A stretch of 64,000 nt of DNA from assembly GCA_964057225.1 (NCBI GenBank), contig OZ059899.1, positions 18,050,501 to 18,114,500 on the forward strand, given 5' to 3'. The first letter of the stretch is position 1, and every line of letters starts with the position of its first letter. This DNA comes from Auanema rhodensis. Lineage: Eukaryota > Nematoda > Chromadorea > Rhabditida > Rhabditidae. The translations under genes were made by a program, and so were the position numbers. Under the pieces are notes generated by a model that was not told the origin of the DNA, searched no databases, and saw only the letters and a program-made list of their open reading frames with translations. Positions 12,884 through 27,400 of this stretch are shown in pieces.

Positions 12884-14089
12884 CATTTCCATATTAGTCT
12901 AAAAACAAATTTTTATTGATATTGGTGCATGGTAACCATGACTTTGAAATTTACGTGAACTTTAATTTATGCTAATTAAACGTACACGTGATGTGCACTT
13001 GGTATGTAACTCGCTTCACGTGGAAGATAAAGAGATGCGGTTTTCAAAATTAGATTCCCCATGTCCATATTAGTCTAAAAACAATTTTTTACTGATATTG
13101 GTGCATGGTAACCATGATTTTGAAATTTACGTGAACTTTAATTTATGCTAATTAAACGTACACGTGATGTGCACTTGGTATGTAACTCGCTTCACGTGAA
13201 AGATAAAGAGATGCGGTTTTTAAAATTAGATTCCCCATGTCCATATTAGTCTAAAAACAATTTTTTACTGATATTGGTGCATGGTAACCATGATTTTGAA
13301 ATTTACGTGAACTTTAATTTATGCTAATTAAACGTACACGTGGTGTGCACTCGGTATGTAACTCGCTTCACGTGAAAGATAAAGAGATGCGGTTTTCAAA
13401 ATTAGATTCCTTATGTCCATATTAGTCTAAAAACAAATTTTTATTGATATTGGTGCATGGTAACCATGATTTTGAAATTTACGTGAACTTTAATTTATGC
13501 TAATTAAACGTACACGTGATGTGCACTTGGTATGTAACTCGCTTCACGTGAAAGATAAAGAGATGCGGTTTTCAAAATTAGATTCCCCATGTCCATATTA
13601 GTCTAAAAACAAATTTTTATTGATATTGGTGCATGGTAACCATGATTTTGAAATTTACGTGAACTTTAATTCATGCTAATTAAATGTACACGTGGTGTGG
13701 ACTCGGTATGTAACTCGCTTCACGTGAAAGATAAACAGATGCAGTTATCAAAATTAGATTCCCCATGTCCATATTAGTCTAAAAACAATTTTTTACTGAT
13801 ATTGGTGCATGGTAACCATGACTTTGAAATTTACGTGAACTTTAATTTATGCTAATTAAACGTACACGTGGTGTGCACTCGGTATGTAACTCGCTTCACG
13901 TGTGAGATAAAGAGATGCGGTTTTCAAAATTAGATTCCCCATGTCCATATTAGTCTAAAAACAAATTTTTATTGATATTGGTGCATGGTAACCATGATTT
14001 TGAAATTTACGTGAACTTTAATTTATGCTAATTAAACGTAGACGTGGTGTGCACTCGGTATGTAACTCGCTTCACGTGTAAGATAAAGA

Positions 14090-14266
14090 GATGCGGTTTT
14101 CAAAATTAGATTCCCCATGTCCATATTAGTCTAAAAACAAATTTTTTTTTGATATTGGTGCATGGTAACCATGACTTTGAAATTTACGTGAACTTTAATT
14201 TATGCTAATTAAACGTACACGTGGTGTGCACTCGGTATGTAACTCGCTTCACGTGTAAGATAAAGA
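14090..14266 (+). repeat. 177-bp monomer variant (left array)
   Basis: One extra T in the oligo-T run makes this monomer 177 bp. It directly follows a monomer with TAGACGTGG in place of TACACGTGG. Its block-duplicated partner is at 18667-18843. Confidence 0.9.
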
Positions 14267-17200
14267 GATGCGGTTTTCAAAATTAGATTCCCCATGTCCA
14301 TATTAGTCTAAAAACAAATTTTTATTGATATTGGTGCATGGTAACCATGATTTTGAAATTTACGTGAACTTTAATTCATGCTAATTAAATGTACACGTGG
14401 TGTGGACTCGGTATGTAACTCGCTTCACGTGAAAGATAAAGAGATGCAGTTATCAAAATTAGATTCCCCATGTCTATATTAGTCTAAAAACAATTTTTTA
14501 CTGATATTGGTGCATGGTAACCATGATTTTGAAATTTACGTGAACTTTAATTTATGCTAATTAAACGTACACGTGATGTGCACTTGGTATGTAACTCGCT
14601 TCACGTGAAAGATAAAGAGATGCGGTTTTTAAAATTAGATTCCCCATGTCCATATTAGTCTAAAAACAATTTTTTACTGATATTGGTGCATGGTAACCAT
14701 GATTTTGAAATTTACGTGAACTTTAATTTATGCTAATTAAACGTACACGTGATGTGCACTTGGTATGTAACTCGCTTCACGTGAAAGATAAAGAGATGCG
14801 GTTTTTAAAATTAGATTCCCCATTTCCATATTAGTCTAAAAACAAATTTTTATTGATATTGGTGCATGGTAACCATGACTTTGAAATTTACGTGAACTTT
14901 AATTTATGCTAATTAAACGTACACGTGGTGTGCACTCGGTATGTAACTCGCTTCACGTGTAAGATAAAGAGATGCGGTTTTCAAAATTAGATTCCCCATT
15001 TCCATATTAGTCTAAAAACAATTTTTTACTGATATTGGTGCATGGTAACCATAACTTTGAAATTTACGTGAACTTTAATTTATGCTTATTAAACGTACAC
15101 GTGGTGTGCACTCGGTATGTAACTCGCTTCACGTGAAAGATAAAGAGATGCAGTTATCAAAATTAGATTCCCCATGTCCATATTAGTCTAAAAACAAATT
15201 TTTATTGATATTGGTGCATGGTAACCATGACTTTGAAATTTACGTGAACTTTAATTTATGCTAATTAAACGTACACGTGATGTGCACTTGGTATGTAACT
15301 CGCTTCACGTGAAAGATAAAGAGATGCGGTTTTTAAAATTAGATTCCCCATTTCCATATTAGTCTAAAAACAAATTTTTATTGATATTGGTGCATGGTAA
15401 CCATGACTTTGAAATTTACGTGAACTTTAATTTATGCTAATTAAACGTACACGTGGTGTGCACTCGGTATGTAACTCGCTTCACGTGTAAGATAAAGAGA
15501 TGCGGTTTTCAAAATTAGATTCCCCATGTCCATATTAGTCTAAAAACAAATTTTTATTGATATTGGTGCATGGTAACCATGACTTTGAATTTTACGTGAA
15601 CTTTAATTTATGCTAATTAAACGTACACGTGGTGTGCACTCGGTATGTAACTCGCTTCACGTGAAAGATAAAGAGATGCGGTTTTCAAAATTAGATTCCT
15701 CATGTCCATATTAGTCTAAAAACAAATTTTTATTGATATTGGTGCATGGTAACCATGACTTTGAAATTTACGTGAACTTTAATTTATGCTACATAAATGT
15801 ACACGTGATGTGCACTTGGTATGTAACTCGCTTCACGTGAAAGATAAAAAGATGCAGTTTTTAAAATTAGATTCCCCATGTCCATATTAGTCTAAAAACA
15901 ATTTTTTACTGATATTGGTGCATGGTAACCATAACTTTGAAATTTACGTGAACTTTAATTTATGCTTATTAAACGTACACGTGGTGTGCACTCGGTATGT
16001 AACTCGCTTCACGTGAAAGATAAAGAGATGCAGTTATCAAAATTAGATTCCCCATGTCCATATTAGTCTAAAAACAAATTTTTATTGATATTGGTGCATG
16101 GTAACCATGACTTTGAAATTTACGTGAACTTTAATTTATGCTAATTAAATGTACACGTGGTGTGCACTCGGTATGTAACTCGCTTCACGTGAAAGATAAA
16201 GAGATGCAGTTATCAAAATTAGATTCCCCATGTCCATATTAGTCTAAAAACAAATTTTTATTGATATTGGTGCATGGTAACCATGACTTTGAAATTTACG
16301 TGAACTTTAATTTATGCTACATAAATGTACACGTGATGTGCACTTGGTATGTAACTCGCTTCACGTGAAAGATAAAAAGATGCAGTTTTTAAAATTAGAT
16401 TCCCCATGTCCATATTAGTCTAAAAACAATTTTTTACTGATATTGGTGCATGGTAACCATAACTTTGAAATTTACGTGAACTTTAATTTATGCTTATTAA
16501 ACGTACACGTGGTGTGCACTCGGTACGTAACTCGCTTCACGTGAAAGTAAAAGAGATGCGGTTTTCAAAATTAGATTCCCCATGTCCATATTAGTCTAAA
16601 AACAAATTTTTATTGATATTGGTGCATGGTAACCATGACTTTGAATTTTACGTGAACTTTAATTTATGCTAATTAAACGTACACGTGGTGTGCACTCGGT
16701 ATGTAACTCGCTTCACGTGAAAGATAAAGAGATGCGGTTTTCAAAATTAGATTCCCCATGTCCATATTAGTCTAAAAACAAATTTTTATTGATATTGGTG
16801 CATGGTAACCATGACTTTGAAATTTACGTGAACTTTAATTTATGCTACATAAATGTACACGTGATGTGCACTTGGTATGTAACTCGCTTCACGTGAAAGA
16901 TAAAAAGATGCAGCTTTTAAAATTAGATTCCCCATGTCCATATTAGTCTAAAAATAAATTTTTATTGATATTGGTGCATGGTAACCATGATTTTGAAATT
17001 TACGTGAACTTTAATTTATGCTAATTAAACGTACACGTGATGTGCACTTGGTATGTAACTCGCTTCACGTGAAAGATAAAGAGATGCGGTTTTTAAAATT
17101 AGATTCCCCATTTCCATATTAGTCTAAAAACAAATTTTTATTGATATTGGTGCATGGTAACCATAACTTTGAAATTTACGTGAACTTTAATTTATGCTTA

Positions 17201-18789
17201 TTAAACGTACACGTGGTGTGCACTCGGTATGTAACTCGCTTCACGTGAAAGATAAAGAGATGCAGTTATCAAAATTAGATTCCCCATGTCCATATTAGTC
17301 TAAAAACAAATTTTTATTGATATTGGTGCATGGTAACCATGACTTTGAAATTTACGTGAACTTTAATTTATGCTAATTAAATGTACACGTGGTGTGCACT
17401 CGGTATGTAACTCGCTTCACGTGAAAGATAAAGAGATGCAGTTATCAAAATTAGATTGCCCATTTCCATATTAGTCTAAAAACAAATTTTTATTGATATT
17501 GGTGCATGGTAACCATGACTTTGAAATTTACGTGAACTTTAATTTATGCTAATTAAACGTACACGTGATGTGCACTTGGTATGTAACTCGCTTCACGTGG
17601 AAGATAAAGAGATGCGGTTTTCAAAATTAGATTCCCCATGTCCATATTAGTCTAAAAACAATTTTTTACTGATATTGGTGCATGGTAACCATGATTTTGA
17701 AATTTACGTGAACTTTAATTTATGCTAATTAAACGTACACGTGATGTGCACTTGGTATGTAACTCGCTTCACGTGAAAGATAAAGAGATGCGGTTTTTAA
17801 AATTAGATTCCCCATGTCCATATTAGTCTAAAAACAATTTTTTACTGATATTGGTGCATGGTAACCATGATTTTGAAATTTACGTGAACTTTAATTTATG
17901 CTAATTAAACGTACACGTGGTGTGCACTCGGTATGTAACTCGCTTCACGTGAAAGATAAAGAGATGCGGTTTTCAAAATTAGATTCCTTATGTCCATATT
18001 AGTCTAAAAACAAATTTTTATTGATATTGGTGCATGGTAACCATGATTTTGAAATTTACGTGAACTTTAATTTATGCTAATTAAACGTACACGTGATGTG
18101 CACTTGGTATGTAACTCGCTTCACGTGAAAGATAAAGAGATGCGGTTTTCAAAATTAGATTCCCCATGTCCATATTAGTCTAAAAACAAATTTTTATTGA
18201 TATTGGTGCATGGTAACCATGATTTTGAAATTTACGTGAACTTTAATTCATGCTAATTAAATGTACACGTGGTGTGGACTCGGTATGTAACTCGCTTCAC
18301 GTGAAAGATAAACAGATGCAGTTATCAAAATTAGATTCCCCATGTCCATATTAGTCTAAAAACAATTTTTTACTGATATTGGTGCATGGTAACCATGACT
18401 TTGAAATTTACGTGAACTTTAATTTATGCTAATTAAACGTACACGTGGTGTGCACTCGGTATGTAACTCGCTTCACGTGTGAGATAAAGAGATGCGGTTT
18501 TCAAAATTAGATTCCCCATGTCCATATTAGTCTAAAAACAAATTTTTATTGATATTGGTGCATGGTAACCATGATTTTGAAATTTACGTGAACTTTAATT
18601 TATGCTAATTAAACGTAGACGTGGTGTGCACTCGGTATGTAACTCGCTTCACGTGTAAGATAAAGAGATGCGGTTTTCAAAATTAGATTCCCCATGTCCA
18701 TATTAGTCTAAAAACAAATTTTTTTTTGATATTGGTGCATGGTAACCATGACTTTGAAATTTACGTGAACTTTAATTTATGCTAATTAA

Positions 18790-21700
18790 ACGTACACGTG
18801 GTGTGCACTCGGTATGTAACTCGCTTCACGTGTAAGATAAAGAGATGCGGTTTTCAAAATTAGATTCCCCATGTCCATATTAGTCTAAAAACAAATTTTT
18901 ATTGATATTGGTGCATGGTAACCATGATTTTGAAATTTACGTGAACTTTAATTCATGCTAATTAAATGTACACGTGGTGTGGACTCGGTATGTAACTCGC
19001 TTCACGTGAAAGATAAAGAGATGCAGTTATCAAAATTAGATTCCCCATGTCTATATTAGTCTAAAAACAATTTTTTACTGATATTGGTGCATGGTAACCA
19101 TGATTTTGAAATTTACGTGAACTTTAATTTATGCTAATTAAACGTACACGTGATGTGCACTTGGTATGTAACTCGCTTCACGTGAAAGATAAAGAGATGC
19201 GGTTTTTAAAATTAGATTCCCCATGTCCATATTAGTCTAAAAACAATTTTTTACTGATATTGGTGCATGGTAACCATGATTTTGAAATTTACGTGAACTT
19301 TAATTTATGCTAATTAAACGTACACGTGATGTGCACTTGGTATGTAACTCGCTTCACGTGAAAGATAAAGAGATGCGGTTTTTAAAATTAGATTCCCCAT
19401 TTCCATATTAGTCTAAAAACAAATTTTTATTGATATTGGTGCATGGTAACCATGACTTTGAAATTTACGTGAACTTTAATTTATGCTAATTAAACGTACA
19501 CGTGGTGTGCACTCGGTATGTAACTCGCTTCACGTGTAAGATAAAGAGATGCGGTTTTCAAAATTAGATTCCCCATGTCCATATTAGTCTAAAAACAAAT
19601 TTTTATTGATATTGGTGCATGGTAACCATGACTTTGAATTTTACGTGAACTTTAATTTATGCTAATTAAACGTACACGTGGTGTGCACTCGGTATGTAAC
19701 TCGCTTCACGTGAAAGATAAAGAGATGCGGTTTTCAAAATTAGATTCCTCATGTCCATATTAGTCTAAAAACAAATTTTTATTGATATTGGTGCATGGTA
19801 ACCATGACTTTGAAATTTACGTGAACTTTAATTTATGCTACATAAATGTACACGTGATGTGCACTTGGTATGTAACTCGCTTCACGTGAAAGATAAAAAG
19901 ATGCAGTTTTTAAAATTAGATTCCCCATGTCCATATTAGTCTAAAAACAATTTTTTACTGATATTGGTGCATGGTAACCATAACTTTGAAATTTACGTGA
20001 ACTTTAATTTATGCTTATTAAACGTACACGTGGTGTGCACTCGGTATGTAACTCGCTTCACGTGAAAGATAAAGAGATGCAGTTATTAAAATTAGATTCC
20101 CCATGTCCATATTAGTCTAAAAACAAATTTTTATTGATATTGGTGCATGGTAACCATGACTTTGAAATTTACGTGAACTTTAATTTATGCTAATTAAATG
20201 TACACGTGGTGTGCACTCGGTATGTAACTCACTTCACGTGAAAGATAAAGAGATGCAGTTATCAAAATTAGATTCCCCATGTCCATATTAGTCTAAAAAC
20301 AAATTTTTATTGATATTGGTGCATGGTAACCATGACTTTGAAATTTACGTGAACTTTAATTTATGCTACATAAATGTACACGTGATGTGCACTTGGTATG
20401 TAACTCGCTTCACGTGAAAGATAAAAAGATGCAGTTTTTAAAATTAGATTCCCCATGTCCATATTAGTCTAAAAACAATTTTTTACTGATATTGGTGCAT
20501 GGTAACCATAACTTTGAAATTTACGTGAACTTTAATTTATGCTTATTAAACGTACACGTGGTGTGCACTCGGTATGTAACTCGCTTCACGTGAAAGATAA
20601 AGAGATGCAGTTATCAAAATTAGATTCCCCATGTCCATATTAGTCTAAAAACAAATTTTTATTGATATTGGTGCATGGTAACCATGACTTTGAAATTTAC
20701 GTGAACTTTAATTTATGCTAATTAAATGTACACGTGGTGTGCACTCGGTATGTAACTCGCTTCACGTGAAAGATAAAGAGATGCAGTTATCAAAATTAGA
20801 TTCCCCATGTCCATATTAGTCTAAAAACAAATTTTTATTGATATTGGTGCATGGTAACCATGACTTTGAAATTTACGTGAACTTTAATTTATGCTACATA
20901 AATGTACACGTGATGTGCACTTGGTATGTAACTCGCTTCACGTGGAAGATAAAGAGATGCGGTTTTCAAAATTAGATTCCCCATGTCCATATTAGTCTAA
21001 AAACAAATTTTTTTTGATATTGGTGCATGGTAACCATGATTTTGAAATTTACGTGAACTTTAATTCATGCTAATTAAATGTACACGTGGTGTGCACTCGG
21101 TATGTAACTCGCTTCACGTGTAAGATAAAGAGATGCGGTTTTCAAAATTAGATTCCCCATGTCCATATTAGTCTAAAAACAAATTTTTATTGATATTGGT
21201 GCATGGTAACCATGATTTTGAAATTTACGTGAACTTTAATTCATGCTAATTAAATGTACACGTGGTGTGGACTCGGTATGTAACTCGCTTCACGTGAAAG
21301 ATAAAGAGATGCAGTTATCAAAATTAGATTCCCCATGTCTATATTAGTCTAAAAACAATTTTTTACTGATATTGGTGCATGGTAACCATGATTTTGAAAT
21401 TTACGTGAACTTTAATTTATGCTAATTAAACGTACACGTGATGTGCACTTGGTATGTAACTCGCTTCACGTGAAAGATAAAGAGATGCGGTTTTTAAAAT
21501 TAGATTCCCCATGTCCATATTAGTCTAAAAACAATTTTTTACTGATATTGGTGCATGGTAACCATGATTTTGAAATTTACGTGAACTTTAATTTATGCTA
21601 ATTAAACGTACACGTGATGTGCACTTGGTATGTAACTCGCTTCACGTGAAAGATAAAGAGATGCGGTTTTTAAAATTAGATTCCCCATTTCCATATTAGT

Positions 21701-23326
21701 CTAAAAACAAATTTTTATTGATATTGGTGCATGGTAACCATGACTTTGAAATTTACGTGAACTTTAATTTATGCTAATTAAACGTACACGTGGTGTGCAC
21801 TCGGTATGTAACTCGCTTCACGTGTAAGATAAAGAGATGCGGTTTTCAAAATTAGATTCCCCATGTCCATATTAGTCTAAAAACAAATTTTTATTGATAT
21901 TGGTGCATGGTAACCATGACTTTGAATTTTACGTGAACTTTAATTTATGCTAATTAAACGTACACGTGGTGTGCACTCGGTATGTAACTCGCTTCACGTG
22001 AAAGATAAAGAGATGCGGTTTTCAAAATTAGATTCCTCATGTCCATATTAGTCTAAAAACAAATTTTTATTGATATTGGTGCATGGTAACCATGACTTTG
22101 AAATTTACGTGAACTTTAATTTATGCTACATAAATGTACACGTGATGTGCACTTGGTATGTAACTCGCTTCACGTGAAAGATAAAAAGATGCAGTTTTTA
22201 AAATTAGATTCCCCATGTCCATATTAGTCTAAAAACAATTTTTTACTGATATTGGTGCATGGTAACCATAACTTTGAAATTTACGTGAACTTTAATTTAT
22301 GCTTATTAAACGTACACGTGGTGTGCACTCGGTATGTAACTCGCTTCACGTGAAAGATAAAGAGATGCAGTTATTAAAATTAGATTCCCCATGTCCATAT
22401 TAGTCTAAAAACAAATTTTTATTGATATTGGTGCATGGTAACCATGACTTTGAAATTTACGTGAACTTTAATTTATGCTAATTAAATGTACACGTGGTGT
22501 GCACTCGGTATGTAACTCACTTCACGTGAAAGATAAAGAGATGCAGTTATCAAAATTAGATTCCCCATGTCCATATTAGTCTAAAAACAAATTTTTATTG
22601 ATATTGGTGCATGGTAACCATGACTTTGAAATTTACGTGAACTTTAATTTATGCTACATAAATGTACACGTGATGTGCACTTGGTATGTAACTCGCTTCA
22701 CGTGAAAGATAAAAAGATGCAGTTTTTAAAATTAGATTCCCCATGTCCATATTAGTCTAAAAACAATTTTTTACTGATATTGGTGCATGGTAACCATAAC
22801 TTTGAAATTTACGTGAACTTTAATTTATGCTTATTAAACGTACACGTGGTGTGCACTCGGTATGTAACTCGCTTCACGTGAAAGATAAAGAGATGCAGTT
22901 ATCAAAATTAGATTCCCCATGTCCATATTAGTCTAAAAACAAATTTTTATTGATATTGGTGCATGGTAACCATGACTTTGAAATTTACGTGAACTTTAAT
23001 TTATGCTAATTAAATGTACACGTGGTGTGCACTCGGTATGTAACTCGCTTCACGTGAAAGATAAAGAGATGCAGTTATCAAAATTAGATTCCCCATGTCC
23101 ATATTAGTCTAAAAACAAATTTTTATTGATATTGGTGCATGGTAACCATGACTTTGAAATTTACGTGAACTTTAATTTATGCTACATAAATGTACACGTG
23201 ATGTGCACTTGGTATGTAACTCGCTTCACGTGGAAGATAAAGAGATGCGGTTTTCAAAATTAGATTCCCCATGTCCATATTAGTCTAAAAACAAATTTTT
23301 TTTGATATTGGTGCATGGTAACCATG
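18790..23326 (+). repeat. 13-monomer HOR tandem duplication (2288 bp)
   Basis: x matches x+2288 from about 18790 to 21038. Shared rare markers are GTGTGGACTCGG, ATGTCTATATT (19047 and 21335), ATTCCTCATG, CAGTTATTAAAA and TAACTCACTTC. The second copy begins at about 21078. The first unit itself overlaps the shortened copy of the 29-monomer block, showing successive rounds of amplification. Confidence 0.83.
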
Positions 23327-24789
23327 ACTTTGAAATTTACGTGAACTTTAATTTATGCTAATTAAACGTACACGTGTTGTGCACTCGGTATGTAACTCGC
23401 TTCACGTGGAAGATAAAGAGATGCGGTTTTCAAAATTAGATTCCCCATGTCCATATTAGTCTAAAAACAATTTTTTACTGATATTGGTGCATGGTAACCA
23501 TGATTTTGAAATTTACGTGAACTTTAATTTATGGTAATTAAACGTACACGTGATGTGCACTTGGTATGTAACTTGCTTCACGTGAAAGATAAAGAGATGC
23601 GGTTTTTAAAATTAGATTCCCCATGTCCATATTAGTCTAAAAACAATTTTTTACTGATATTGGTGCATGGTAACCATGATTTTGAAATTTACGTGAACTT
23701 TAATTTATGCTAATTAAACGTACACGTGGTGTGCACTCGGTATGTAACTCGCTTCACGTGAAAGATAAAGAGATGCGGTTTTCAAAATTAGATTCCTCAT
23801 GTCCATATTAGTCTAAAAACAAATTTTTTTTGATATTGGTGTATGGTAACCATGATTTTGAAATTTACGTGAACTTTAATTTATGCTAATTAAATGTACA
23901 CGTGGTGTGCACTCGGTATGTAACTCGCTTCACGTGAAAGATAAAGAAATGCGGTTTTCAAAATTAGATTCCCCATGTCCATATTAGTCTAAAAACAAAT
24001 TTTTATTGATATTGGTGCATGGTAACCATGACTTTGAATTTTACGTGAACTTTAATTTATGCTAATTAAACGTACACGTGGTGTGCACTCGGTATGTAAC
24101 TCGCTTCACGTGAAAGATAAAGAGATGCGGTTTTCAAAATTAGATTCCCCATGTCCATATTAGTCTAAAAACAAATTTTTATTGATATTGGTGCATGGTA
24201 ACCATGACTTTGAAATTTACGTGAACTTTAATTTATGCTACATAAATCTACACGTGATGTGCAATTGGTATGTAACTCGCTTCACGTGAAAGATAAAAAG
24301 ATGCGGTTTTTAAAATTAGATTCCCCATGTCCATATTAGTCTAAAAACAATTTTTTACTGATATTGGTGCATGGTAACCATGACTTTGAAATTTACGTGA
24401 ACTTTAATTTATGCTAATTAAACGTACACGTGGTATGCACTCGGTATGTAACTCGCTTCACGTGTAAGATAAAGAGATGCGGTTTTCGAAATTAGATTCC
24501 CCATGTCCATATTAGTCTAAAAACAAATTTTTATTGATATTGGTGCATGGTAACCATGACTTTGAAATTTACGTGAACTTTAATTTATGCTACATAAATC
24601 TACACGTGATGTGCAATTGGTATGTAACTCGCTTCACGTGAAAGATAAAAAGATGCGGTTTTTAAAATTAGATTCCCCATGTCCATATTAGTCTAAAAAC
24701 AATTTTTTACTGATATTGGTGCATGGTAACCATGACTTTGAAATTTACGTGAACTTTAATTTTTGCTAATTAAACGTACACGTGGTATG

Positions 24790-27400
24790 CACTCGGTATG
24801 TAACTCGCTTCACGTGTAAGATAAAGAGATGCGGTTTTCGAAATTAGATTCCCCATGTCCATATTAGTCTAAAAACAAATTTTTATTGATATTGGTGCAT
24901 GGTAACCATGATTTTGAAATTTACGTGAACTTTAATTTATGCTAATTAAACGTACACGTGATGTGCACTTGGTATGTAACTCGCTTCACGTGAAAGATAA
25001 AGAGATGCGGTTTTTAAAATTAGATTCCCCATGTCCATATTAGTCTAAAAACAATTTTTTACTGATATTGGTGCATGGTAACCATGATTTTGAAATTTAC
25101 GTGAACTTTAATTTATGCTAATTAAACGTACACGTGGTGTGCACTCGGTATGTAACTCGCTTCACGTGAAAGATAAAGAGATGCGGTTCTCAAAATTAGA
25201 TTCCCCATGTCCATATTAGTCTAAAAACAAATTTTTATTGATATTGGTGCATGGTAACCATGACTTTGAAATTTACGTGAACTTTAATTTATGCTAATTA
25301 AACGTACACGTGGTGTGCACTCGGTATGTAACTCGCTTCACGTGAAAGATAAAGAGATGCGGTTTTCAAAATTAGATTCCCCATGTCCATATTAGTCTAA
25401 AAACAAATTTTTATTGATATTGGTGCATGGTAACCATGACTTTGAAATTTACGTGAACTTTAATTTATGCTAATTAAACGTACACGTGGTGTGCACTCGG
25501 TATGTAACTCGCTTCACGTGAAAGATAAAGAGATGCGGTTTTCAAAATTAGATTCCCCATGTCCATATTAGTCTAAAAACAAATTTTTTTTTATATTGGT
25601 GCATGGTAACCATGATTTTGAAATTTACGTGAACTTTAATTTATGCTAATTAAATGTACACGTGGTGTGCACTTGGTATGTAACTCGCTTCACGTGAAAG
25701 ATAAAGAGATGCGGTTTTCAAAATTAGATTCCCCATGTCCATATTAGTCTAAAAACAAATTTTTATTGATATTGGTGCATGGTAACCATGACTTTGAAAT
25801 TTACGTGAACTTTAATTTATGCTAATTAAACGTACACGTGGTGTGCACTCGGTATGTAACTCGCTTCACGTGTAAGATAAAGAGATGCGGTTTTCAAAAT
25901 TAGATTCCCCATGTCCATATTAGTCTAAAAACAAATTTTTATTGATATTGGTGCATGGTAACCATGACTTTGAAATTTACGTGAACTTTAATTTATGCTA
26001 ATTAAACGTACACGTGGTGTGCACTCGGTATGTAACTCGCTTCACGTGTAAGATAAAGAGATGCGGTTTTCGAAATTAGATTCCCCATGTCCATATTAGT
26101 CTAAAAACAAATTTTTATTGATATTGGTGCATGGTAACCATGATTTTGAAATTTACGTGAACTTTAATTTATGCTAATTAAACGTACACGTGATGTGCAC
26201 TTGGTATGTAACTCGCTTCACGTGAAAGATAAAGAGATGCGGTTTTTAAAATTAGATTCCCCATGTCCATATTAGTCTAAAAACAATTTTTTACTGATAT
26301 TGGTGCATGGTAACCATGATTTTGAAATTTACGTGAACTTTAATTTATGCTAATTAAACGTACACGTGGTGTGCACTCGGTATGTAACTCGCTTCACGTG
26401 AAAGATAAAGAGATGCGGTTCTCAAAATTAGATTCCCCATGTCCATATTAGTCTAAAAACAAATTTTTATTGATATTGGTGCATGGTAACCATGACTTTG
26501 AAATTTACGTGAACTTTAATTTATGCTAATTAAACGTACACGTGGTGTGCACTCGGTATGTAACTCGCTTCACGTGAAAGATAAAGAGATGCGGTTTTCA
26601 AAATTAGATTCCCCATGTCCATATTAGTCTAAAAACAAATTTTTATTGATATTGGTGCATGGTAACCATGACTTTGAAATTTACGTGAACTTTAATTTAT
26701 GCTAATTAAACGTACACGTGGTGTGCACTCGGTATGTAACTCGCTTCACGTGAAAGATAAAGAGATGCGGTTTTCAAAATTAGATTCCCCATGTCCATAT
26801 TAGTCTAAAAACAAATTTTTTTTTATATTGGTGCATGGTAACCATGATTTTGAAATTTACGTGAACTTTAATTTATGCTAATTAAATGTACACGTGGTGT
26901 GCACTTGGTATGTAACTCGCTTCACGTGAAAGATAAAGAGATGCGGTTTTCAAAATTAGATTCCCCATGTCCATATTAGTCTAAAAACAAATTTTTATTG
27001 ATATTGGTGCATGGTAACCATGACTTTGAAATTTACGTGAACTTTAATTTATGCTAATTAAACGTACACGTGGTGTGCACTCGGTATGTAACTCGCTTCA
27101 CGTGTAAGATAAAGAGATGCGGTTTTCAAAATTAGATTCCCCATGTCCATATTAGTCTAAAAACAAATTTTTATTGATATTGGTGCATGGTAACCATGAC
27201 TTTGAAATTTACGTGAACTTTAATTTATGCTAATTAAACGTACACGTGGTGTGCACTCGGTATGTAACTCGCTTCACGTGTAAGATAAAGAGATGCGGTT
27301 TTCGAAATTAGATTCCCCATGTCCATATTAGTCTAAAAACAAATTTTTATTGATATTGGTGCATGGTAACCATGATTTTGAAATTTACGTGAACTTTAAT
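24790..27400 (+). repeat. 7-monomer HOR tandem duplication (1232 bp)
   Basis: TTTTCGAAATT markers at 24835, 26067 and 27299 are exactly 1232 bp apart. The unusual TTTTTTTTTATATTGG run near 25585 recurs near 26817. x matches x+1232 from about 24790 to 26168. This seven-monomer order, or eight-monomer versions of it, recurs between other TTTTCGAAATT markers, for example 28179-29587, 29587-30819, 36275-37683 and 48359-49767. Confidence 0.85.

Larger units (their letters stand above)
11410..20569 (+). repeat. Large HOR duplication: 29-monomer block and shortened second copy
   Basis: 11410-16515 recurs at 16515-20569. The offset steps down along the block: 5105 bp at first (for example GGTACG at 11417 and 16522, GATGCAGCTT), 4577 bp across 12875-14995 (TAGACG at 14041 and 18618, TGTCTATATT), then 4049 bp from about 15510 (ATTCCTCATG). 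Each step is 528 bp, three monomers. Each matches a local three-monomer tandem duplication in the first copy (11815-12883 and about 14790-15518), so the first copy gained these or the second lost them. Confidence 0.8.
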
